Source: CADCTP01 sp963849885
GTDB lineage: Bacteria; Actinomycetota; Actinomycetes; Mycobacteriales; CADCTP01
Assembly (NCBI GenBank): GCA_963849885.1
Contig: CAWKIV010000010.1
Span: forward strand, 248,001-312,000
Length of the DNA: 64,000 nt
Reading direction: 5' to 3'
Positions 40,624 through 48,657 of the stretch are shown here, piece after piece. The first letter of the stretch is position 1. Each line of letters opens with the position of its first letter. A program made the position numbers and the translations under genes. The notes beneath the pieces were generated by a model, which worked only from the letters and a program-made list of their open reading frames with translations, ran no database searches and was not told where the DNA came from.

Positions 40624-42410
40624 TGCTGCTCGTCCTCGGACTCCTGCCGCTGGTCGGCGCGGTCGTGGTCGGCGCGCTGCCGCGCGGCCGGGAGCTGCTG
40701 GCCAAGCAGCTCACGCTGCTCTTCTCGGTGGCCACGCTCGCGGTGACCATCGGGCTCTGCGTCGCCTTCGACCCGGACGCGCCGGAGCGCTTCCAGTTCA
40801 TCACCTCGTACGAGTGGATCCGGTCCTTCGGGGTGCGCTTCGCGCTCGGCGTGGACGGCATCGCGCTGGTGCTGATCGCGCTGGTCGCGGTGCTGGTGCC
40901 GTGCGTGGTGCTGGCGTCCTGGTCGGACCGGGACCGGGAGATCGACGCGGCCGCCGAGACCGCGGCGGGCGGCCAGGCCGGCGCGGCCGCGACCGGGGCG
41001 TCGACCCCGGCGGTGGTGGCGGCGGCCGGCGGCGGCCGGACCGCGACCGCGGTGCTGGAGCGGCCGGCGGGCTCGACCGCGCTCGGCGCCACCCCGGCCG
41101 GCGAGGGCCCGGACGGGCCGGTGCTCGAGGCGCCGGGCGCCCCGGAGGCGGCGGACGACGCGGCCGGCGGGCCCGGCCGCCGGGTGCCGGGCACCCGCCG
41201 CGGCAGGCCGCAGACGTTCTTCGCGCTGCTGCTGCTGCTCGAGGTGATGATGATCGGGGTCTTCGCGGCCACCGACGTCTTCCTCTTCTACGTGTTCTTC
41301 GAGGCCATGCTCATCCCGATGTACTTCCTGATCGGGAGCTTCGGCGGCCCCCGCCGGCAGTACGCGGCGGTCAAGTTCTTCCTCTACTCGCTGCTCGGCG
41401 GGCTGATCATGCTGGCCGCGGTGATCGGGCTCTACTTCGCCACCAGCGAGCGGACGTTCTCGTTCGAGGCGCTGGTCGCCGGCGACATCGACCCCGGTCT
41501 GCAGAAGTGGCTGTTCCTCGGCTTCTTCATCGCCTTCGCGATCAAGGCGCCGCTGGTGCCGTTCCACACCTGGCTGCCGGACGCCGGCGCCGAGGCCCCG
41601 GTCGGCGGGGCCGTGCTGCTGGTCGGCGTGCTGGACAAGGTCGGCACGTTCGGCTTCATCCGCTACTGCCTGCCGCTGTTCCCGGACGCGTCCCGGTTCT
41701 TCGCGCCGATGGTGCTGGTGCTGTCGGTGATCGGCATCCTGTACGCGGCGCTGCTGGCGATGGGCCAGAAGGACATGAAGCGGCTGGTGGCGTACACCTC
41801 GGTGGCCCACTTCGGCTTCATCGGGCTGGGCATCTTCGCCTTCACCACCCAGGGGCTGACCGGGGCGACCTTCTACATGGTCAACCACGGGCTCTCCACC
41901 GGCGCGCTCTTCATTCTGGTCGGGGTGCTCATCGCCCGGGGCCGCAGCCGGCTGCTGGCCGACTACGGCGGGGTGTCCAAGATCGCGCCGGTGCTGTATG
42001 GCGTCTTCCTGCTCGCCGGCCTGTCCTCGCTCGCGCTGCCCGGGATGTCGACCTTCGTCAGCGAGTTCCTGGTGCTGCTGGGCGTCTACGCCCGGCACCC
42101 GGCCTACGCGATCATCGGCACGGCCGGGATCATCCTGGCCGCGCTCTACATCCTGCTGCTGGTGCAGCGGACCATGCACGGTCCGCCGGACGGCGCGGCG
42201 GTGCGCGACCGGGCCGGCTTCCGGGACCTGGTCGGCCGGGAGGCGTTCGCGGTGGCGCCGCTGCTCGCGTTGATCCTCTTCCTCGGCGTCTACCCGAAGC
42301 CGGTGCTGGACGTGATCAACCCCGCGGTGACGCGGACCATGCAGGACGCCGGGCAGACCGACCCGGCCCCGACGGTGCCGGCAGGCGCGGAGAGCGGAGG
42401 CGAACGGTGA
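40623..42410 (+). CDS. nuoM: NADH-quinone oxidoreductase subunit M (cluster 1), with inserted loop
   Basis: This 595-residue antiporter-like pump is about 90 residues longer than usual. Normal NuoM segments flank an insertion at residues 106-197, rich in Ala, Gly, Thr and Pro, lying in the loop between an early helix (VLVPCVVLASW) and FFALLLLLEVMM. Later motifs FHTWLPDAGAEAPVGGAVLL and KRLVAYTSVAHFGFIGLG are intact. The NuoM of cluster 2 lacks the insertion at the same point. The frame is unbroken, so it is probably functional, with an enlarged extramembrane loop. Confidence 0.93.
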   Translation: MLLVLGLLPLVGAVVVGALPRGRELLAKQLTLLFSVATLAVTIGLCVAFDPDAPERFQFITSYEWIRSFGVRFALGVDGIALVLIALVAVLVPCVVLASWSDRDREIDAAAETAAGGQAGAAATGASTPAVVAAAGGGRTATAVLERPAGSTALGATPAGEGPDGPVLEAPGAPEAADDAAGGPGRRVPGTRRGRPQTFFALLLLLEVMMIGVFAATDVFLFYVFFEAMLIPMYFLIGSFGGPRRQYAAVKFFLYSLLGGLIMLAAVIGLYFATSERTFSFEALVAGDIDPGLQKWLFLGFFIAFAIKAPLVPFHTWLPDAGAEAPVGGAVLLVGVLDKVGTFGFIRYCLPLFPDASRFFAPMVLVLSVIGILYAALLAMGQKDMKRLVAYTSVAHFGFIGLGIFAFTTQGLTGATFYMVNHGLSTGALFILVGVLIARGRSRLLADYGGVSKIAPVLYGVFLLAGLSSLALPGMSTFVSEFLVLLGVYARHPAYAIIGTAGIILAALYILLLVQRTMHGPPDGAAVRDRAGFRDLVGREAFAVAPLLALILFLGVYPKPVLDVINPAVTRTMQDAGQTDPAPTVPAGAESGGER

Positions 42411-43963
42411 CGCCGGTCATCCTCGGGGCGGCGGACATCCAGGCGCCGTCGATCTCGTACGCCGGGCTGGCCCCGATCCTGATCGTGCTCGGCGCCGCCT
42501 GCCTCGGCGTGCTCGTCGAGGCGGTCGCGCCGCGGGAGAGCCGGTGGGCGATCCAGACCGGGGTGGCCCTGCTCGGCCTGGCCGCCGCGCTGGTCGCGGT
42601 GGTGCTGGCGGCCGGCACGTCCGAGCTGACCGCGGCCGGCGCGCTCGCCGTGGACGGGCCGGCGCTCTTCCTGCAGGGCAGCCTGCTGGTGCTCGGGCTG
42701 CTGTCGGTGCTGCTGCTGGCGGAGAAGTCGGTCGACGTCGGCGGCGGCGCCTTCGTGGCCCAGGCCGCGGTGGTGGCCGGCGGTCCCACCGACCGCCGCA
42801 ACCTCACCTCCACCCGGATCCAGACCGAGCTCTTCCCGCTGGCCACCTTCGCGCTGGCCGGCATGATGGTCTTCGTCAGCGCGAACAACCTGCTGCTCAT
42901 GTTCGTCGCGCTCGAGGTGCTCTCGCTGCCGCTCTACCTGCTCTGCGGGCTGTCCCGGCGGCGCCGGCTGCTGTCCCAGGAAGCGGCGGTCAAATACTTC
43001 CTGCTCGGCGCGTTCGCGTCCGCGTTCTTCCTCTACGGCGTCGCCCTGCTGTACGGCTACGCCGACTCGACCGACCTGCCGCAGATCCTGCAGGCGGCGT
43101 CGGGCAGCGAGAAGGACGACCTGCTGCTCTTCCTCGGCCTCGCGCTGCTGCTGATCGGGCTGCTGTTCAAGGCCGGCGCGGCGCCGTTCCACGCCTGGAC
43201 GCCGGACGTCTACCAGGGCGCGCCGACGCCGGTGACCGCGCTGATGGCGTCCTGCACGAAGGTGGCCGCGTTCGGCGCGATCCTGCGGGTGCTCTACGTC
43301 GCCTTCACCACCACCCGGTGGGACTGGCGGCCGGTGGTGTGGGTGATCGCGATCATCACGATGGCGGTCGGCGCGATCATCGGGCTGACCCAGACCGACG
43401 TGAAGCGGATGCTGGCGTACTCGTCGATCGCGCACGCCGGCTTCCTGCTCGTCGGGCTGATCTCGCTGGACCAGGCCGGGCTGTCCGCGACGATGTTCTA
43501 CCTGCTGACGTACGGCTTCACCACGATCGGCGCGTTCGCCGTGGTGACGCTGGTGCGGGACGCGGACGGCGAGGCCACCCACCTGTCCCAGTGGTCCGGC
43601 CTGGGCCGCAGGTCGCCGCTGCTGGCCGGAGTCTTCACGCTCTTCCTGCTCGCGCTCGCCGGCATCCCGCTGACCAGCGGGTTCATCGGCAAGTTCGTGG
43701 TCTTCCGGGCCGGCTACCAGGTGGCCGCGCCGCTGGTGGTGATCGCGCTGGTGGCCTCGGCCGTGGCCGCGTTCTTCTACCTGCGGATCGTGGTGTTGAT
43801 GTACTTCTCCGAGCCGGCCGAGGACGGCCCGACGATCGCGCTGCCGTCGCCGCTCACCATGACCGCGATCGCGGTCGGGGTGGCCGCCACGCTGGTGCTC
43901 GGGCTGGTGCCGCAGCCGCTGCTCGACCTGGCCGACCGGGCCTCGCTCTTCGCCGGCGGCTGA
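42407..43963 (+). CDS. nuoN: NADH-quinone oxidoreductase subunit N (cluster 1)
   Basis: This 518-residue antiporter-like subunit closes the 14-gene set. Landmarks are FVALEVLSLPLYLLCGL, AVKYFLLGAFASAFFLYG, PFHAWTPDVYQGAPTPVTA and KRMLAYSSIAHAGFLLVG. GTG at 42407 overlaps the nuoM stop and follows GCGGAGG. Its stop codon lies in the loop of a GC hairpin. Confidence 0.95.
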   Translation: MTPVILGAADIQAPSISYAGLAPILIVLGAACLGVLVEAVAPRESRWAIQTGVALLGLAAALVAVVLAAGTSELTAAGALAVDGPALFLQGSLLVLGLLSVLLLAEKSVDVGGGAFVAQAAVVAGGPTDRRNLTSTRIQTELFPLATFALAGMMVFVSANNLLLMFVALEVLSLPLYLLCGLSRRRRLLSQEAAVKYFLLGAFASAFFLYGVALLYGYADSTDLPQILQAASGSEKDDLLLFLGLALLLIGLLFKAGAAPFHAWTPDVYQGAPTPVTALMASCTKVAAFGAILRVLYVAFTTTRWDWRPVVWVIAIITMAVGAIIGLTQTDVKRMLAYSSIAHAGFLLVGLISLDQAGLSATMFYLLTYGFTTIGAFAVVTLVRDADGEATHLSQWSGLGRRSPLLAGVFTLFLLALAGIPLTSGFIGKFVVFRAGYQVAAPLVVIALVASAVAAFFYLRIVVLMYFSEPAEDGPTIALPSPLTMTAIAVGVAATLVLGLVPQPLLDLADRASLFAGG

Positions 43964-43972
43964 CCGCCGGCG
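43951..43972 (+). terminator. GC hairpin spanning the nuoN stop codon
   Basis: A perfect 9-bp stem (CGCCGGCGG / CCGCCGGCG) encloses a CTGA loop that contains most of the nuoN stop codon. It has no T-tract but lies between convergent genes, so it likely ends both the nuo transcript and the opposing hypothetical gene. Confidence 0.55.
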
Positions 43973-43982
43973 GGGGCGGGGG

Positions 43983-44506
43983 TCAGCCGTCGTCCCCGCC
44001 GCCGGGACCGGAGTTGCCCCCGCCGCCGGGACCGGAGTTGTCGTCGTCGCCGGGCCGGAGTCGTCGTCGCCGCGGTCGTCCTCCTCCCGGGTGAACCGGG
44101 GCTCCCCGCCGGCGCAGGAGGCCTTGATCTCGGTGCGGTGCCCACCGGAGGTGAACTTCACCTCGCCCGGCGAGTCGTCCGCCTTCACCGAGAAGCCCTG
44201 CTTGGGGATCGCGCTGACCACCACCGGCACGCCGCCGGTGCAGCGCACCCGGACGGTGCCGCCGACGCCGACCTCGGTGAGGATGACGGCGGCCGGGGTG
44301 GTGGCCCGCGGCGTGGTCGGCGTGGGACGGGCGCTGGTCGAGCTGCTGCCGGTCTCGGGCGGCGCCGGCAGCGACTCGGCGGCCGAGAGCTCGAGGCCCT
44401 CCGGCGCGACCGCGCTGCGGACGGCCTGCATCGCGGACCAGGACACGCCGAGGGTCAGGGTCGCGGCCACGACCCAGCCGGCGGCGGCGAGCGGTCCGGT
44501 GCGCAT
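43983..44506 (-). CDS. exported or membrane-anchored protein with Asp/Asn/Gly tail, frameshifted
   Basis: The protein has an N-terminal membrane segment (PLAAAGWVVAATLTLGVSW), a Thr/Pro linker, and a compact domain of about 80 residues with two Cys (VRVRCTGG, IKASCAGG) resembling a small beta domain. The tail should read GDDDNSGPGGG repeats, but those lie in a different frame from the start codon; the switch falls near 44050-44059, where one missing base would restore it. In the literal frame there is no stop until inside nuoN. The function is unknown. It is divergent from the two-component system and shares its tail with the protein at 46659-47201. Confidence 0.6.
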
Positions 44507-44585
44507 GCGTCCATCCTTGCCGGCGTCCGGCCGGCCGCGCGCTAAGCCGGGGTAAAGGTTGCCGGCGGCCGCGGCGACGGCCCCG

Positions 44586-44591
44586 TAGGGT
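44586..44591 (+). promoter_or_regulatory. -10 box of a likely leaderless response-regulator transcript
   Basis: TAGGGT (TANNNT) ends 7 bases before the GTG start at 44599, and no ribosome site is present. This spacing is typical of actinobacterial leaderless mRNAs, whose first bases are the start codon. Confidence 0.5.
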
Positions 44592-44598
44592 CGGCACC

Positions 44599-45288
44599 GT
44601 GCCGGTGCTGGTGATCATCGAGGACGACCCGGCGATCCGGGTCGCGCTGGAGCGGGCGCTCGGCCGCCGCGGGCACACCGTGCACGCCGCCGCGACCGCG
44701 CTGGCCGGCCTGGAGACCGTGGTGGACCGCTCGCCCGACGCGATCGTGCTCGACCTGGGCCTGCCCGACGTCGACGGCGTCCGCCTGCTCGGCATGATCC
44801 GCGAGGTCAGCGCGGTGCCGGTCATCGTGGCGACCGCCCGGGACGACGAGGCCGAGATGGTCCGGGTGCTGGATCGGGGCGCGGACGACTACGTGGTCAA
44901 GCCGTACTCGGCCGAGCAGATCGACGCCCGGGTGCGGGCGGTGCTGCGCCGCTCCCAGCGCGAGGAGGACGAGCCGGCCCTCGTGGTCGGCGGCCTGTCG
45001 GTGGACCGGTCGGCCCGGGCGGCGACGCTGGACGGGCGGCCGCTGGACCTGACCCGGATGGAGTTCGACCTGCTCGCCCACCTGGCCGGGCGGGCCGGCC
45101 GGGTGGTCAGCAAGCGGCAGCTGATGGCGGACGTCTGGCAGCAGCCGTACGGCGGGGCGGACAAGACCGTGGACGTGCACCTGTCCTGGCTGCGCCGCAA
45201 GCTCGGCGAGACCGCGGCCGAGCCGCGCTACCTGCAGACCGTCCGCGGGGTCGGGGTGAAGCTGGTCGACCCGGACGCCGGTCCGTGA
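44599..45288 (+). CDS. OmpR/PhoB-family response regulator
   Basis: This 229-residue regulator has a receiver domain (acidic E8-D9-D10, phosphoacceptor Asp52 in VLDLGLPDVDG, Lys in YVVKPYS) and a winged-helix DNA-binding domain from about residue 128 (LDLTRMEFDLLAHL, TVDVHLSWLRRKLGE, RGVGVKL). It pairs with the histidine kinase that follows. The GTG start lacks a ribosome site and seems to be translated leaderless. The target genes may include the two flanking acidic-tail proteins. Confidence 0.9.
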   Translation: MPVLVIIEDDPAIRVALERALGRRGHTVHAAATALAGLETVVDRSPDAIVLDLGLPDVDGVRLLGMIREVSAVPVIVATARDDEAEMVRVLDRGADDYVVKPYSAEQIDARVRAVLRRSQREEDEPALVVGGLSVDRSARAATLDGRPLDLTRMEFDLLAHLAGRAGRVVSKRQLMADVWQQPYGGADKTVDVHLSWLRRKLGETAAEPRYLQTVRGVGVKLVDPDAGP

Positions 45289-45332
45289 GCGAGCGCGAGG
45301 GCCCGCAGCGCGAGCGGGGAGCGAGGAGGGCC

Positions 45333-45360
45333 GGCCGGCCGGCGCTTGCGCCTGCCGGCC
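45333..45360 (+). repeat. long GC hairpin between response regulator and kinase
   Basis: Arms of 13 bp (45333-45345 and 45348-45360) pair with one mismatch around a TT loop, immediately before the kinase ribosome site (GAGGAG at 45366-45371). The 88-base gap also starts with a GAGCG/GCGAG-rich stretch. It could lower kinase expression relative to the regulator, or be a REP-like repeat. Confidence 0.45.
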
Positions 45361-45376
45361 TGCCCGAGGAGCGGAC

Positions 45377-46654
45377 ATGAGCCGCCGGATCGTCCTGCTG
45401 ACGCTCGCCACCACGTCGCTGGTGGTGCTGGCGTTCCTGGTGCCGCTGCTCTTCCTGGTCCGGGACGTGGCCGACGCCCGCGAGATGTCCCAGGCCAACG
45501 CGGAAGCGCAGACGGTCGCGGCCGCGGTCGCCGCCGACGGGCTGGACGCGGTGCTGGCGCAGGTCAACGGCAACGGCAGCGGGCGCCGGACCACGGTGTT
45601 CCGGGACGAGGGCGTGGTCGGTGCGCCGGCGCAGCGGGACGCGCTGGTCGACCGGACCGAGTCGACGCTGCGGGCCGGCACCGCCACGGTGCCCGGCGGC
45701 AAGGCCGTGTTCACGCCGGTCCTGGACGGGACCGAGCCGGTGGTGGTGCGCACCTTCGTCCCGGACGAGGCGCTGACCCGCGGCGTCCGCCAGGCCTGGA
45801 CCCAGCTGGGCCTGCTCGGGCTCGCGTTGCTGCTGGCCGCCCTCGGGCTGGCCGCGCTGCTCGGCCGGTCCATGGTCCGCCCGCTGCTGTCGGTGGCCGG
45901 CACCGCGGACGCGCTCCGCGGCGGCGACCTGTCCGCCCGCGCGACGCCGGCCGAGCCGCCGGAGGTCCGCCGCATCGCCGAGGCGCTCAACGGGCTGGCC
46001 GAGCGGATCACCGACCTGCTGCAGGCGGAGCGGGAGCAGGCGGCGGACCTGTCCCACCGGCTGCGTACGCCGCTCACCGCGCTCCGGCTCGACGCGGAGG
46101 GGCTGCGCCGGCCGGAGGAGGCCGAGCGGATGCTGGCCGCGGTCGACTCGCTGGAGCGGATGGTCAGCCACGTGATCACGCAGGCCCGCCGCCCCGGCGG
46201 GCGGCGGGCGGACATGGCGGCCGACGCGGCGGCGGTGGTCCGGGAGCGGGTCGCGTTCTGGTCCGTGCTGGCCGAGGAGCAGGAGCGGTCGGTCGGCGGG
46301 GCGGTGCCGGACCGGCCGGTGCCGGTCCCGGTCGGCGCGGACGAGCTGGCCGCCGCGGTGGACGCCCTGCTCGGCAACGTCTTCGCGCACACCCCGGTGG
46401 GCGCCGGCTTCACGGTCAGCGTGACCGCCGAGCCGGTGCCGGTGCTGGTGGTGGAGGACACCGGGCCCGGCATCGCCGACCCGGCGCTGCTGGACCGGGG
46501 CCGGTCCGGCGGCACGTCCACCGGGCTGGGGCTGGACATCGTCCGCCGGACCGCCGAAGCGGCGGGGGGCCGGCTGGACCTGGCCGCCGCCCGCCCGTCC
46601 GGGCTGCGCGCCGTGGTCTGGCTCGGCCCCCCGCCTGATCAGGGGTCCGGCTGA
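45377..46654 (+). CDS. sensor histidine kinase (HAMP, HisKA, HATPase)
   Basis: This 425-residue kinase has two membrane helices (about 5-28 and 145-168) around a sensor domain of about 115 residues, a HAMP region, the phosphoacceptor His227 in DLSHRLRTPLTALR, an N box (ALLGNVFAHTP), and G boxes VEDTGPGI and STGLGLDIV. The small extracytoplasmic domain has no recognised fold. It lies 88 bases after its regulator and ends 4 bases from the opposing acidic-repeat gene. Confidence 0.9.
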   Translation: MSRRIVLLTLATTSLVVLAFLVPLLFLVRDVADAREMSQANAEAQTVAAAVAADGLDAVLAQVNGNGSGRRTTVFRDEGVVGAPAQRDALVDRTESTLRAGTATVPGGKAVFTPVLDGTEPVVVRTFVPDEALTRGVRQAWTQLGLLGLALLLAALGLAALLGRSMVRPLLSVAGTADALRGGDLSARATPAEPPEVRRIAEALNGLAERITDLLQAEREQAADLSHRLRTPLTALRLDAEGLRRPEEAERMLAAVDSLERMVSHVITQARRPGGRRADMAADAAAVVRERVAFWSVLAEEQERSVGGAVPDRPVPVPVGADELAAAVDALLGNVFAHTPVGAGFTVSVTAEPVPVLVVEDTGPGIADPALLDRGRSGGTSTGLGLDIVRRTAEAAGGRLDLAAARPSGLRAVVWLGPPPDQGSG

Positions 46655-46658
46655 GACG

Positions 46659-47201
46659 TCAGTCGTCGTCCCCGCCGCCGTGGACCGGAGTTGTGTCGTC
46701 GTCGTCCCCGCCGCCGGGACCGGAGTTGTCGTCGTCGTCGTCCCCGCCGCCGTGGCCGGAGCCGGAGTTGTCATCGTCGCCGCCCCGGCCGCTGTCGTCG
46801 CCGCCGCTGGTCGCGCTGGCCGAGCCGGTCGGGGTGGCCGGGCGGTCGCCGCGGCCCTGGTCGGCGGTGCCGTCGTCGTCGCCGCTGTGCCGGCCGCTGG
46901 TGGCGCTGGCCGAGCCGCTGGGCCGCGGGGTGGCCGGGCGGTCACCCCGGCCCTGGTCGGCGGTGCCGTCGTCGTCGCCGCCGCGGGTGGCGCTGGGGGA
47001 GCCGGTCGGGGTGGCCGGGCGGTCGCCGCGGCCCTGGTCGGCGGTGCCGTCGTCGTCGACGCCGGGCGCCGAGGTGCTGCTGGCCGGCCGGGTCGGGGTG
47101 TCGTCCACGCCCGGTCCGGAGGCCGCCGCGACCCCGATGCCGGTGCCCACGATCGCGGTCGCCGCCAGCGCCGTCATCCACGTCCTGCGTGCGAGTGCCA
47201 T
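46659..47201 (-). CDS. secreted Asp/Gly-rich repeat protein
   Basis: This 180-residue protein starts with a signal peptide (MALARRTWMTALAATAIVG, likely cleavage near AAASG) and is otherwise repetitive. Three units built on DDDGTADQGRGDRPATP plus a Ser/Ala/Thr spacer are followed by a tail of DDDNSG and GGGDDD blocks. No enzymatic domain is present. Such acidic Asp/Gly repeats may bind Ca2+ or other cations at the cell surface; this is inference. ATG at 47201 follows GGAGA; a longer frame upstream to 47267 has no ribosome site. The same tail type occurs in the protein at 43983-44506. Confidence 0.75.
   Translation of the reverse strand: MALARRTWMTALAATAIVGTGIGVAAASGPGVDDTPTRPASSTSAPGVDDDGTADQGRGDRPATPTGSPSATRGGDDDGTADQGRGDRPATPRPSGSASATSGRHSGDDDGTADQGRGDRPATPTGSASATSGGDDSGRGGDDDNSGSGHGGGDDDDDNSGPGGGDDDDTTPVHGGGDDD
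46809..47057 (-). repeat. three imperfect tandem coding repeats
   Basis: Three copies of a unit of about 72 bases, spaced 81 to 96 bases apart, encode the DDDGTADQGRGDRPATP repeats of the secreted acidic protein. The copies are almost identical at the DNA level, so copy number may vary by slippage or recombination. Confidence 0.7.
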
Positions 47202-47224
47202 GTCCGTCTCCTGAGTTGCGGTCT

Positions 47225-47247
47225 GTGGTCCTGCTGTCGGGGACCAC
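47225..47247 (+). promoter_or_regulatory. inverted repeat between divergent genes
   Basis: Arms GTGGTCC and GGACCAC (7 bp, 9-base loop) lie in the 108-base gap between the acidic-repeat gene and the HIT gene. They could be an operator for either direction. Confidence 0.3.
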
Positions 47248-47297
47248 GTTCGCCGCGGCCGGGCCAAGCCGACCCCAGCCGGACCTCAAGAGCGGGA

Positions 47298-47303
47298 TAA
47301 GTT
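47298..47303 (+). promoter_or_regulatory. -10 box of a likely leaderless HIT-protein transcript
   Basis: TAAGTT (TANNNT) ends 6 bases before the GTG at 47310, and no ribosome site precedes that start. The layout matches the two other leaderless candidates in this window. Confidence 0.45.
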
Positions 47304-47309
47304 CCGCGG

Positions 47310-47747
47310 GTGAGCCCTGACTGCGTCTTCTGCCGGATCGCCGCCGGGACCGCGCCGGCGTCGGTGGCGTACGCCGACGACCGGGTGGTCGCCTTCCTGG
47401 ACATCGCGCCGGTCACGCCGGGGCACCTGCTGGTGGTGCCGCGGGTGCACGCGCCGGGCCTGGCCGACCTCGACCCGGACCTCGGCGGGCACGTCTTCCG
47501 GGTGGCGCAGCGGATGGCCGCCGGGCTGCGCCGGTCCGGCCTGCGCTGCGACGGGGTCAACCTCTTCCTGGCCGACGGCGCCGCCGCCTTCCAGGAGGTC
47601 TTCCACCTGCACCTGCACGTGCTGCCGCGCTGGCGCGGCGACGGCTTCAAGCTCGGCTACAAGGCCGGGAAGCCGTCCCGGGGCGAGCTGGACCGGCAGG
47701 CCGCGGACGTCCGCAGCGGGCTGGAGCGGCTCGCCCTGCCCGACTGA
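47310..47747 (+). CDS. HIT-family nucleotide hydrolase/transferase
   Basis: This 145-residue histidine-triad protein has CVFCRIAAG (zinc-type Cys pair), VVPRVHAPGLADL and the catalytic triad HLHLHVLPRW. HIT enzymes cleave nucleoside phosphoramidates or dinucleoside polyphosphates. It is cytosolic and stands alone. The GTG start appears leaderless. A 26-27-base stretch covering the stop codon is duplicated just downstream. Confidence 0.9.
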   Translation: MSPDCVFCRIAAGTAPASVAYADDRVVAFLDIAPVTPGHLLVVPRVHAPGLADLDPDLGGHVFRVAQRMAAGLRRSGLRCDGVNLFLADGAAAFQEVFHLHLHVLPRWRGDGFKLGYKAGKPSRGELDRQAADVRSGLERLALPD

Positions 47748-47778
47748 GCGGCAGGGCTCGCCCTACCCGACTGAGCGG
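47726..47778 (+). repeat. tandem duplication across the HIT gene stop codon
   Basis: Two adjacent copies, 47726-47751 and 47752-47778, share GGCTCGCCCT and CCCGACTGAGCGG with one or two changes, and a third partial copy follows. The second copy recreates an out-of-use stop. It looks like a recent slippage event. Confidence 0.6.
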
Positions 47779-47785
47779 CGCGGCT

Positions 47786-47804
47786 CGCCCGGCCGGACCG
47801 GGCG
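47786..47804 (+). terminator. GC hairpin between convergent genes
   Basis: A perfect 7-bp stem (CGCCCGG / CCGGGCG) with a 5-base loop lies between the HIT gene and the opposing isomerase-family gene. It is a probable bidirectional terminator. Confidence 0.45.
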
Positions 47805-47814
47805 GCAGCCGGGC

Positions 47815-48624
47815 TCACAGCCAGGGGGCGAGCTCCGGCGGGTCGTCCAGCTCCTGGCGCACCGCCTGCGCCCGGCCGAGCAGCCAGCCGACCAGGGCCC
47901 AGGACGGCCCGACCACCCGCACCGGCCGGGAGCCGACCGGCAGCACCGGCCGCGCCGTCCGGCCGGCGCGGCCACCGCCGCGCACCGCCGCGGTCCGCGC
48001 GGCCACCCCGGCCGGCCCGCCGTACACCGACCAGCGCTGGCCGGAGTCGGTGTTGACCACCTCGACGGTGAGGCCGGGCGGCAGTCGGGGGCCGAGCTGC
48101 TCCGGGTCGAGCAGCGCCGGCAGCAGCGGGGCGACGAACGACGCCGGCCAGTCGCCGGGCCCGTAGCCCTCGTCCAGGTCGACCCGGTGGATCTCCACCT
48201 CGCGCCAGCGGGCCCCGATCAGCCGCCGGGCCGGCTGCGGCCCGGTCCGGGTGACCGCCTCGGACTCCCAGTCCAGCGGGGTCAGCCGGGACCAGGTCCG
48301 CTCCAGCCGGTCCGCGCTGGCCGCGACCTCCTCGACCAGCTCGGCCGGACCGAGCTGCGCGGTCAGCTCGATGTCGGCGGCCCGCTCGGCCTCCCCGGCG
48401 TACATCGGGACCCGCTCGCCGCGCCGGGCGCCCTCCAGCGTGCGGACCAGCGCGTCGGCGTTGCGGGCGAGGTGGCCGAGCACGTGCGCCCGGGTCCAGC
48501 CGGGCAGCAGCGACGGCCGGCTCAGGTGCGCCTCGTCCCGCGGTGGATGGCGCAGTGCGGCGAGCAGCCGCTCGGTGGACCAGTGGACCTCGTCGAGCCG
48601 GCGGGAGAGGTCGTCGGGCGGCAC
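47815..48624 (-). CDS. mycothiol-dependent maleylpyruvate-isomerase family protein (DinB-like fold)
   Basis: This protein of about 269 residues has the MDMPI N-terminal signature LLPGWTRAHVLGHLARNADAL with a metal-binding His, and a second ligand pair in WREVEIHRVDLDEG. The family uses mycothiol as a thiol cofactor or is related to DinB detoxification proteins. GTG at 48624 has AGGA 8 bases upstream; an in-frame GTG at 48646-48648 adds eight residues and cannot be excluded. The exact substrate is unknown. Confidence 0.8.
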   Translation of the reverse strand: MPPDDLSRRLDEVHWSTERLLAALRHPPRDEAHLSRPSLLPGWTRAHVLGHLARNADALVRTLEGARRGERVPMYAGEAERAADIELTAQLGPAELVEEVAASADRLERTWSRLTPLDWESEAVTRTGPQPARRLIGARWREVEIHRVDLDEGYGPGDWPASFVAPLLPALLDPEQLGPRLPPGLTVEVVNTDSGQRWSVYGGPAGVAARTAAVRGGGRAGRTARPVLPVGSRPVRVVGPSWALVGWLLGRAQAVRQELDDPPELAPWL

Positions 48625-48657
48625 CTGCTCATCCTGCCAGTACGGCACCGGCGGTGG

